Below are positions 23,376 to 35,900 of a stretch of DNA of 64,000 nucleotides, one piece after another. The stretch is from positions 7,739,157 to 7,803,156 of the forward strand of contig CM037843.1 of the NCBI GenBank assembly GCA_021234535.1. Direction: 5' to 3'. This DNA comes from Stichopus chloronotus (taxonomy: Eukaryota > Echinodermata > Holothuroidea > Aspidochirotida > Stichopodidae). A program made the translations under genes and the position numbers. The number at the start of each line of letters is the position of its first letter. Position 1 is the first letter of the stretch. The notes under the pieces are model-generated. The model was not told the DNA's origin, did no database searches, and worked only from the letters and a program-made list of their open reading frames with translations.

Positions 23376-26300
23376 GTGAGTGATGAAAGTTGAATTAATA
23401 CTCATTTCAGAATAATATATTGCACACTGCTTATAGGTCTTTAGCTGGTAAATTTACGCAATTTCAAAAGACAGCTAAATGTGAAAGGCTTTACTATTAA
23501 AATATGGTGGCTTAAAGAATGAAATATGTATATATCACTCTTAATGAAAAATATCAATAGCGAAACGTGAATGATTGCAAGGATAGGTTTACTTGTTGGC
23601 AGACTTACAGACCTCCTTCCGCCCTCGTTCTCGGTCGAGTACATCATGGCTACAGTTAATGGGAGGAGGAATAGAAAAGTGTGAACATTCTCTCTTGCAA
23701 CATCATAAACTCATTCAACCACTTCGACTGGGAAACAATAAAAAAAAGAAAGAAGACTATTCCAAAAGATCGAATTTTCACCAGGATTATGCACTTATAA
23801 AAATAAGACAATTTGTCGCTGTTAATTTTGATGTAAGCCAAGAGTTTTACGTATTTAGAACAGAAGCTAGGGAGTGACAGTGTGAGGGACATAAGAGGAC
23901 AACTTGGCAAAGTTTAAAGAACATAAGCGTACAAAAATTGTGAGGTATGCACACTGTCAATAGGTCCTCAAATTTAGGATGGGTTTAGGATTTCCATTTA
24001 GTTACCCGGTAGGTTTATCCAGTCATTCCAGTTATAACGGCTCGTTATATGAGAGACTTGGTACTGTCGGAAAGTAAATACAATAGGCTCTAGCTCGAAG
24101 TCTCGTTAAATGATAAAGCCAAGGTCATTTTATCAGGCGAAACATATAGAACATACAAAAAAGCATGAACGTTATTATGTTTTATCCCATTCTTTCGCAC
24201 TATTCTGGGATTTTTTTGTGAAGTGAAATTGAGGTAACTCAATTGTTAGGTCAGTAAATTGGACTTGCGATTGAATAACAATGACATCAACAAAAAAAGT
24301 TGCATATTTGCAGAGTCATTCTTCTTTCAAAATTGCATTTTCTCTTTTTTTTAACGTTTCAAAATTAACATTTTGATAGATTGGTCCTTATTAAATTGAT
24401 GTAGGACAAATTTATGGAAACAAATAATACGCGGTGCTAGTATATTGTACACTAGTAATAAATGTATACTTTTATGGATTTGCCACCGGCATTTTGAGCT
24501 TAGTACCTCATTGTCATTTTTCAAACATTATTGAATTGGTATCTCTGACATACAGGACTTCTTTATGGTTGCATAAAGGTCCAGTTGTCAGCGCATATCG
24601 GCACTGGTTACTCTCATTGTGAACCCTGGAAGGGGGTGACTTAACTGACATCGCACCCAACTTGCCATATGCTTGAATATGCCCATGCTGACGTTCAAGT
24701 CTGAAAGGCTATACAGACTATATGTGGAATGGTGTGAACTCTGAACAATTCTGAAGAATATCAGAGACAGATTATAGTTTTAAACCATGCCTTAGTTGTA
24801 TATGTATAGGCCTATAGCCTGCAACTCAATGTGTGTCATATATGTTATGTTAATCATGTCTGCCAGTATAGGCCTGTGCAAGCCCACTGTTATATGTATG
24901 TTAAGAATTTCTGCCATTCGCGACTGCGCCCAGACCGCTTCCTAAAATAGCAGGTGTTACTTCAAATTTGTAAATAATCAAAATAAATTTAAAATAAGAG
25001 AGATATAAATGGCGACTGTTGGTACCATACTTATTTTTTCGTTACTCTTTAGTAGTACACGGGTAACGGATGGGCCAAACATGTGTAACAAGTGCGAGTA
25101 ATCTTACCCGTAAGTTATAGGCAGTACCTCATCACCCCAAGCTATATTTTTGGCTTCCGGAGAGCAGAATGCTCAACCGGTTTTTCTCTTTGATTGACAA
25201 CAAATTTGAAAGGTGCAGAGTAGCTCATATTATACAGGGTACACAGGGATCCATTGTTTTGATTAAATATGTGGAGGAGTTTTAAACAGGCTGTGGAAGG
25301 TACTATACGTAAGTTGTTGGGAGAATTGAAACTGTCTGGCGTGATGAGTTTTTGTTTTTTAACTTGCACTGGCCAGACTTATAACACTTGGTCTTCGTGA
25401 TCCTGTTTAGGTCACGTACAAATTAAAAATAACTACATATATCAAATAGCAAAACTACAGAAAAAGGAACGCAAAACGGAAGGACAGAAATCTATTCAAC
25501 TCCTAAAAGGAGTTTGTTGTTGCGTGAAGTTCAAGTCAATAAATTTTTCCAAACCTGTCAAGTTTCTTTCACATATACGATAAATGGTCAAACTAAGAGG
25601 ATTTCCATGTGTCATGCACAAATGGGTATCACTGAGTAATTAACTGTGAAATTTGGCTTTTGAAAACTGACACTTTTTTCACGCTAGTTCTAATTCACAT
25701 GCACCCAGCCAGAACCAGTCCAGGTCCAAAGTTCAACATTTTTGTGTGTGAAAGTTGACTGACGACTACGCTCATCATGAACACTGTCATTTGGCTGTAT
25801 CCTTCAAAATCTTCGGAATTTCATCGATTCTTGCTGTCACCAATACCTGTTAGATATTCTTTAAGTCCATGCATATAGCCTATAGGTGGTTTTGATTTCT
25901 AGCCTTGAATATCAATGACAAGTGCCATTGCATGGAAGCTCATCTCATTGTCACGTTCTAAAACTTCTACAACAACGTTTAATTGTTTTTTAACAAAAGA
26001 GAATTTATAGATATACCGGTAGGGGAATTGTATATACGCTTTATTAATTGTGAGCCTCTGCCTTTGGACCATTTGTTTTTACCACCTGAAATTGACTCAC
26101 AATGTCTGTTAATGATGGATTGCAAAAATTATGCAGCGTAATTCGTTTAGTTTCATGTTTACAAGTAGGTTTTTGTTAACGTCTATGTTTACTCTAGGCT
26201 TATATGCAATGGGTAAAGACGTATGTAAACCACCCTTTGAAGTCAGAGAACGCAACCAAATTCTTTAAGCCTATAATACTGCTGAACACTTTTGGGTAAT

Positions 26301-29300
26301 TATCTTCCCGCCTAGCAGGTCCTAGCTGGATATGGTGTGTGTGTGGGGGGGGGGGGGGGAGGGGAATAACTGAGAAACCATAAAAGAATTCTGAAGGTAA
26401 ATGGTCAAAAGGAGGTGAGGGGGCATATCATGGCTTATCTCATCCTTTCCTGGCTGCAAATTTGAAATTTAGCCACTTATTATCACTGCTTTAACATTTT
26501 GCCAGTGGGTCACTTACTTGGTTTTTTTTTTTCTCTACTTGAAACTGACTTGATCAATGATAACTACTGACCCGCAATTACTTAGTTCAAATATTTTGAC
26601 TTGACTCGATTTGACTCAACAACTGGTGCTGACTCGACTTGACTCAATCTGTAACGTGGATGACTCGACTCATCGTGACTCGAGCTCAAGTTGACTCGTT
26701 ACAACTCTGGCTTCCACTAAAGTATCTTACATTTTTGAGAGTGTAAATCATTGTCAGTATACATGATACTTGTTTACTTGAAGGTACCGCTGTTAGATAA
26801 AGAAAGAGACTCTTGATAGACTCAGATCGTCAGCATACAAATTATGTGACAAGCTGTGATATTAACTGTACCGTTATGAGCTCAGTATTCCCGCATAATG
26901 AACTGTGTATATATAAATGTGCTGTATGCTAGATCTGAACTTTGGTAATAAATTTCTGTGTTGTCTCTCAGTCGGCGGTATCGTAAAGCTGTCAACGAAG
27001 TAGGGGAGAGATTAGATGAACATCATCACATTTTCGTGGTTGTATTCATGATAATGTCACAAAATGGCGACAGAAAAGACTGATGGGCAAATGAATGCGT
27101 ATCCATGCAAGTGTAGACAATAGCTAGGATGCAAGAGTTGCTTCAAGCTTCAGACAGGATAAAACGTCTCGTTCGGACACCTTTTCTAATTACAATGTAC
27201 AAATGTATGCTTTCTCATAAGATTTATGATAAAGGTCTAACGTACACTCACACTCAGTAAATGACAAAATGATGCCTTAACTTTCAAGCAGGATGTGCTG
27301 TTATTCCTGCAATGGCAAAAGTGCACCAAAAGACTGGCTACATTTCGTATAGTTGTAAAAAGCTGTACAAACTACCTCACTGTGGTCTATTTGTCCAAAT
27401 AAAGCCTAATTTCCTGACTCAATGCGTTTTCCTTGTGGGGTCTTCGCACGGAAGTGTCGCACATTTACTGCAGGGCCTGGTTCCGCTAACTTTTTAGCCG
27501 AAAAAATGGATCACCCTTCTTTCTGCCGTAATTAACAACCTAAATGAATGAAATTTATTCTGAAAGAAACATGTTGTAGATGTTACTTTCCAGATTGGAA
27601 TCGAATGGAAGAAAATGAGTGAGAATAAACGATAAAGGCTATTTGTTTTCCTTCAAACAGCACATCCTGCTTCAAAGACAAAAACTCATCACCCCAGACA
27701 GTTTCAATTCTCCCAACCACCAACGTCTAGCCCTCCTTCAGCCTGTCTGAAATTTCTGCACATGTGTATTCAAAACAATAGATCCCAGTGTACGCTGTGT
27801 AATATGAGCTGCTCTGCATCTTTCGAATTTGCTGTCAATGAAAGAGTACTGTAACTTAGAACCAGTTGAGAATTTTGCTTTCCTGGAGGTAAAAATATAG
27901 CTTATACCTTTAAAGTTTGTACTGTTACGCAGCGTACACAGGGATCCATTGTTTTGATTACACATGTGGAGGAATTTAAGACAGGCTGAGGGAGGTACTA
28001 GAGGTAGCTGGTGGTTCGGGGGATTGAAACTGTCTGGGGTGATGAGTTTTTGTCTTTAAGTTGTGCGGGTGACAGCTCTAGTCTGGACTTCCCAGACTGG
28101 CTGGAACTATAGTGTGGTCAAAGGGAACCGGAAGTTTCGCGAAGGACTAAAGAAGCACGATGTTTGATTCGAAATGTCCATCGGCTGAAGTACATTCACG
28201 GAAAACCAAGTCGGCGACAGGCAAAGAACCACTGACAACAAATGGTATAGGCTTTTGTTGACCGAGTTGACTGAACATAGGCTAGGAAATCGGTGTCCAC
28301 TTGGATGGAAAGTTCGGCGATTATATAATTAGATGTGGGAAGTACATAAGAATGATTTGATTGGAAAATAGACCTAATATCAACACGGCTGCTAAAAATT
28401 AATTTATTATAAGTAGGGTTGTAGGTAGGACTATATCCTTGGGGGGGAGGGGGGTTGACGTGTGACGTTAAAATTCCGACTAGCGGGGTGCTCTTTCCAA
28501 CGATGTGGTGACCCCACCCCGATACATTCATGCAGATACCGAGAATACATTCTCGGGAGGGGTGAAGAATTAAAAGGGGTGCAGTTTTCACAGAAAGGGC
28601 ATTATCAGGCAAACAAACAAATTGTCGACGAAACAAACATGTTACCACGATAGCATAATCCTAAGTCCATTCCTCGGAAAAGAAGGCACTTTCCAGTCAC
28701 AACAATGATTATCCCGATACGGTAATCATTGACCTAAGGAATTGTGTCTAGCAAGTTCGGAGGCATGGGTAACCAAGGATGTTTTTTGTCAACTTCAGGC
28801 TCCGTTTTCTCCATCGATCAAATTTACAATGCGTCGTTAAAGCGATTGTGTGTAAAGAAAAACCCAAAAGGAAAAGATTGTGTTTCATCTTAAAGTTTTT
28901 TCTCATTCTACACTCGCTGTAGTTTATGGACGGACTAAGTGTTTCAATGATCGAAGATAACATTAACCACTGTGAAAAGTACAGTACAAGTTTCACCGGT
29001 GTCTCTATTAATTCAACTTGTAGTATGTAATGACGGAAACGAAACACTGTGATTACAAGTAACATACTACTGATCACCTCACTACGGTGTCAGCGACCAG
29101 CCGTTTCGACCAACTGGATATTCATTACTAGTTTACTTCCCATTGGCTTGATCAAAGAAACGCACTTTTAAGTTGAACTGTCAACCATTACATTGCCATA
29201 TTTTGTACTTTTTGTACTAATGAAAAAAAAAATTGACAACATATGGCAGATTTTATCAACCTGTTTGAAACCTGTTTATTTTCCAAAATTGTCTGAATGG

Positions 29301-31944
29301 CCCAATTAAAAGCCATATTAACCTTTTGGGAATGACTTTTTTTCACAGGCTGTTTGAAAAGTCTTTATTATTTGCCTACGCACGCAATCACTTCAACAAC
29401 AGAAATCTTGAAAACATTCCATTCAAGTCTGAGGTGCAGATGTCTGAGTATAGAACATAAACGGTATGTTACTGCGATCATATAATAACGTGAGTTCGAT
29501 TTACAGAACGAAAATTGCAACGTTGGACTCAAATTTGACCAAACTAAGTTCAATCAATTACATCAAAGCTTTACTCCGCAGAATTTTAAATGCTGTTAGT
29601 ACCGGTATGCTAACAGCATTCTAACAGCATTCTACAGAGTAAAACTTTCATGTGATTGATTCACTTAGTTTATACGGGTATGTACGGTGCTTAAAGGCTG
29701 TATTGCATCACCCTAAGCTGTATTTTTACCTCCCGGAAAGCAAAATTTTCAACTGGTTCTAAGTTACAGTACTCTTTGATTGACAGCAAATTCGAAAGAT
29801 GCAGAGCAGCTCGTATTACACAGCGTAACACGAATCCATTGTTTGATTACACATGTTGAGGAATTTCAGACAGGCTGAGGGAGGGACTAGACGTTGGTGG
29901 TTGGGAGAATTGAAACTGTCCGGGGTGATGAGTTTTTGTCTTTAAATCATCTACGATTCATGTCATGGATTAGAAAATGTATTTAATGGACCTAGTGATA
30001 TTTTTTTTCATGGACAAGAAGACAGCTTTCCATAGGTTTCCATCTTGCTAGAAATACAAGTTACAAAACCTGCGTTACTAATTGTTTATTTATAATAAAC
30101 ATATGTTAAATATCGATGATCTAAACACACGATCGATTGAGTTCATGATTTATCCAGAGTGCCATGACGACAGTCCGCGATGATACACTATAGATTTTAG
30201 GAAGCTTTCTCTTTGATTATAGGCTGTTAAAAGTCGAAGCTTATTCGAAAAAAGAGACGGCGAATAACCTCAGTTATTCTCATTCTCACGAACCTTACGC
30301 CTTACCCTTAAAGTAACTATAACAATGATTGTCGATTCGCTATAATGTGGGTCGTGTCAAAGAAACGTTTTATTTGCACGAATTTATGCGTTACTAAAAA
30401 CTAGCCCAATTCGTCGCAACATTTTTTTTCTCCCCAACAAAACGAGACATTACTAGCTGCCAGACTGCAATTGTCATCAACACTCTACTTAATGGTCTTT
30501 GCGATTTTCTTTCAAATCAAGGGCATTAAATATGCTCCCATGAATGATTAATTTGGCCATACTGGGTTCAACGAAGGTCAAGTTCTGAAAGTCGCAGATA
30601 CAAAACTGGATATTAAAGTTACATAATCTTCCACAGGCACCTATCACACTAGACCCATATATTAGCAAACCCTTAGCTGATTACGTAATCATGCTAATCT
30701 ATTTGTCTTGTTACACTAAAGCTTCAACTTGATCAAAGCATAAGTAGCATGCACGGTATCCCTAAGAAGAAGTAAGTCTATTCTAAAATCTCCCAAATTT
30801 GACTTGTAGGAAGCCCTTGCTCTGACTAGATAATTTGATTTGAAATTTGGTTCTCAAAAAGTTACATTTTTCAAATACGTCTGACAAAAAAGACCAGGCA
30901 TACCAAATAGTATGCAAAAGTTTGAATAATATATAAATTAATGCCATTTGACTGTGTTCCACGTTCTCTCACGATCAAAAACATCATTGTCAGTGTGATA
31001 TCCTGTACCTCGAAGATTTTTGCAACATAGCGCTATAGAGATCCCTATTCATCATTTTGGATGTTGAGTTGCTGTGGAGAATCGGCATCATGTGAAAATC
31101 TAATGTTTCTCTTTTTGGGAGGATCTTCTGCATTTGCCAAAGTTGATCCTCACGCCCGGAAAAACTTTAATCTATTGCCCATGCATGTGTGTAACTTTTG
31201 CACGTGACCCGAAGTGGCAAACTATGCGACCATTTAACTGTTACGCGTTTTGCTCTTTTTAAAGGGGATATCAGGGTTTACTTTCACAATTTATTGCACT
31301 ACAATTCCCAACAGGTATCGTACAATGAGTCATAACTAACAAATATGATCAAGATTATCTCAAAACATGTGGACAATTTCGGGAAACGAGTCAAATTCGC
31401 CAAAAAAAAATCGGTGTAGGGCTCTGAAAGTCTGTAACATCCATATTCATCGAATCCCTGAAATATGAATATTCAATACTATCTCCTTTTCAAGGTATGA
31501 GGAGGTGGGGCTTCCTATTTAGTACACTAAACAAAACATCAAACGAATAGTTTCATACGTAGCCAACGTGCGCTGTATGTATCATCAACTATCACTAAAC
31601 TCTTGTTTACTTAGCAATACACGAACAGCATGGGAACCGTAAACATTCAGTTATGTTTATTCATATAACGTCATCTCAGTTTTACGCTGTGATTGGTCAT
31701 CGTATAGAGGAGGATGTCTTGTCTTGTACGTGGACGTTTATTTTTTGTACCCGATAAATATTAAGAGTTCTCATTCAACAGTAATTAACGCATTAATTAC
31801 CGTTTTTCCTACCTTCAAACACCTCCCCCAACGTCTCTTTATTTCGGTGAACAATCAGTTTAGAAAGAAAAATAAACTAAAGGTGAATTTTATCAGTCAA
31901 ACCCTGATTTCCCCGTTACGTGGTAATCATGATGTCACTAAACA

Positions 31945-31995
<51 letters not shown>

Positions 31996-32812
31996 TAATG
32001 TCTACTTATCACGCACCGATTTATGCGTGTATGCTGATGGACAATATCCACTGACAATAAAGTTGTCAAATGAAACAGAATATAGATTTGTCAAAGTTTG
32101 ATTTTTCAAGGCCTTTCATATACACCATATATAACGAAATGAAAGTGACGTGTATATAGTTACGTTTATTGACCATTACATCACTGACGTATATGAAAAA
32201 AAGCAATTGTGACGTTGAAAGATCTCATTGATTGTCCATAACCATAGTAGCAGTAATAATAGTGGTAGTCGAAGTAGTAGTAGTAGTGGTAGAATGTTTC
32301 AGCAAGTCAAATAGTGTAGGAGTCACACCACCGTTAATCTCTCGCATTGACTTACAGACTAGGCTATAGTGATCTTCGAGGCTTCGCGCATAATTCAAAG
32401 TCCATAAAAATTAATCAGGGCACTGAAATTCTGAGATTATGTGTCATAAACCTGACCACTTGCGACTGAAACTTTTGTTTTTCTTGACCGTTCATTACCA
32501 AATAGATTTTAACATTTATGTGCAAATCAAGGTTTCAATAATATGATCATTTCATGAAACACTTCAGTGACTCGATCAATGCAAAATGTTCCACAATTGT
32601 ATGTGCATTTATGCAGCATCCAAATTAGACTTAGGCCTACTAAAATCTCCTTACTTTCAACTGAGACCAAAAAGGCAGAACCCTTCTATGAATTTCAAAA
32701 ATGAATTTTTTGGAAGGAAACATTATTAATGAGCCTTGAGAAGATGTTGGTGAAGCACTGTCGGTTCAACATACAATAAAAAAAAAAAAAGACAGTGACG
32801 TTTATTACACAA

Positions 32813-32908
<96 letters not shown>

Positions 32909-35900
32909 CAGTCAGTATATATTTCGTCAGTTTGCTTGCAGTCAAAGGTTTCAGACATCATTGTTCTTTCCTATCATTTTCGTCATTTTATATCTCTGAT
33001 TTGTTTAGTTTGTCATGCGTCATGCCTTTCCGGGGAGAATGGGGAGAAAGAAATTGAACTTGAACCTCGACTCCCAGCAGCCTTGTTTGACATTGTTTTA
33101 GATATTGCACGCATGCTATATCGCAAGGTACTTGTCAGTTAAAAATTAATTTGCACAAGAAATTAAAACAAAGAGTACCAGACCAAACAATGAAACTGTT
33201 AGGAGATAACCAGAAATGTCGTCAACTAACAGACCACAGAAGCATTGAATCAATTGCCATTTTCTTTCCTCATGTGAGTGCCTCATTAGTAAACAATATT
33301 TTTGTTTACTAGAACACGCTCAAACCAGCTGACCACCATGTGCTAACGGTGTAAATTAAGTTTACCCCGCAGAGGGAAGGAATATTTACCACCTATATCA
33401 TTTCAGACCCCGGATGAAAACAACCTTTATATCAGGTCTGTCGAACTTCGAAAGCAGTAATGCGGATTTGTAGGTTATGGAAAAACACGAGCTCCTCTCA
33501 AGTAATGATATATTTTGCCCGACACAGATTACATCATTTTCAGCAGGTCAATTATACACTATCAAGCTTTGCCACACCATGGAGTTACTAGTAATTATTT
33601 ACCGTATCATCTATGTATTAGACAGTTGACTCGGGCAAAATTGAAGACTCTGAAACCACTATCATGATGGGGCCCAGGGAAGGCTTGGGGGGATGTCCCC
33701 TCCGCTTCTTTATAAAGGGAAGGGACACTGACACGTGACCCACTTTCACTTTTTGCAACCGACAATTCATAAAAAAAAAACACTATCCGTTCTTTTTGGA
33801 AGTGTTACTTTCTACTCCAATCCTGTGTTCCAAAAAATAAAGAAAATCTAGTTGAAATTTGGAATTGGCCACAATTTGAAATGGCCACAATAGACTGAAA
33901 AGGTGCCATTTCTTGCAATATGAGAGGTATTTTTAAAAAAATTCTCGGTACGCTACATGCCAACAGATAATCGCGCTCTGATTAAATGGAGTCCAGAGAA
34001 AATATACGGTTTTGATGGAGTTGTCACTGCTTCTCCCACTTCACTTTAAACTTCGCCCAAATTCCACACTCCCCTCCCCCTCCCCCCCCCCCCTTCATGA
34101 AAAAATCTGGTTACGCGCCTTTTGAGAGAGAAGTTTTAAGCCGTTACTTCCAATATTAAATCAACGCCGAAGAACTGTGTCACAAAGCAGCTGGGATAGG
34201 ATAATGACTTTTTCATGGTTATATGAATGTCAGTTGACATATATAGAAAAAAGTAGCCTATACTTTTATCGTTCCCTAGAATTGTAAAATGATGTCCAGT
34301 ATATTGGCAGCAGACGCTGGGATGAAAATCATAAGACATTATTGTGCAATCAAGAAAGCTGGTTGGTGTCATGAAAAAAGTATGCAATAACAGATTGATA
34401 TTTTTCATGGCGCTATAGTGCTTTCGTAATTAGTTTTTTTTTTTTTTTTGACTATGTATTCTCCCCTAGCTCTTGAAATGTGGTGACATGTTTTGTTTAG
34501 ACGATCATGCATGTCCTCAATACCGTACCATGAGATGAAATTTTATACCCTCAGTTCGTCCTTCTCTATAACACAGGTAGCTTTATCAGGCATGTGTAGG
34601 CATAGAATCAATACAATTGCAATGCCGTATTACTCAGTCAAATGTCGAACATACAGTGGAAAAATCATAATTTCAGACTACGAAGCACAATAATTCCAGC
34701 CGATCCAGTTTATCTTAAGCGATGTATAGGTCGTGTAGGGAATACGTGTCACGTGATCTTTGTACTGGATCTCATAAATTTACCAACTAAGATTCTTATC
34801 TTCACAGTGTACTTTTTGGTTGAAATAGACGTTTGCTAAACTTCTACTTCTAACTCACATTAACTGTTAGTTTGTCATTTGTTTATCAATTAACCACTAT
34901 TGATTGTGCGATGCTGCATAACAACTCGTAAAAGTGGCCGTGCAGTATCCGTCTTGTCAGCTGATCAAATGTAACGTGTAATGTGAGGTCAATTCAATTG
35001 AATACCCGGATGAAGGTCATTCCCGGTGGCCCTCGAAAAGAATTCAGGCGCAAACTGGTACTTGAACTTGGTAGAGCCCTCGTTAAATCAAACTTCGTTT
35101 TAACGAAAATATGATATTGTCATGTTACAAATAAAAATTGGCATCTGGATTGTGTGATTTGCAGAACGCTATTAAATTTGTCAAATTATCAATCACGTGA
35201 AAATGTTTGACGAGTAAATTCTCATCATAACCCCGATTTATAGTGTTTTATCTTGTTATATGCTGTAACTGAAGTTATATTTCACATTCACTTGCCATTT
35301 GCAGGGACTAAGGATCAAAGGCCAGTACGTAAAGTGAAATAATGCGTCAGTGAACTTATATTTGAAGGAAAACGTACCGAGCTGCCGTCACATAGACACT
35401 TAAATACTCATCATACAAATGCCTTGTACCATAACACTGATGTTTTACATGGGAATAGGACGAATGACCCACAGAATAATGAAGATACGGCAATGGTTCT
35501 GATTGCAACATGAAAACATATGTAAAGTTAATTTGCTAAAGTTAATTTGGGGTTGAAAGGACACAGTAATAGATCACTAGCAATTCAATGGTCTAGTAAA
35601 ATAATCAAGACTTATTTCTGTATCAGTTTGCCTGAAAATGTTGTAGGTCTCCAGGCAACCGACATGGGATGCTGTAAACTGCTAGTCAAATAAGAAGAGC
35701 CTTTATGTTCCCAACACTGCTAGACTAGTTAAATGATACTCGTAGCCATATAACGTGCTAAGTATCGGTCAAGTAACATATTTGTCTTAATTGTAGCAAA
35801 TAAAAGATAAAAATCCGTTACAGGTCCGCTCGTTGTGAAGGTAGGACTATTTCCGCGGCAGCCTTTCCTTAGTTTGACATGTTCAAAACCATGCGGGGAT

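Noticed and set aside
28196..28648. 150-codon minus-strand open frame
   Set aside because: It runs through a G-rich low-complexity patch, has no recognised domain and no gene-like codon pattern. Treated as chance.
31945..31996. CRISPR-like regular repeat
   Set aside because: It is a contiguous tetranucleotide microsatellite without spacers.
32695..33142. Open frames with IYIYIY runs on both strands
   Set aside because: They come from the TA microsatellite and have no homology or splice support.
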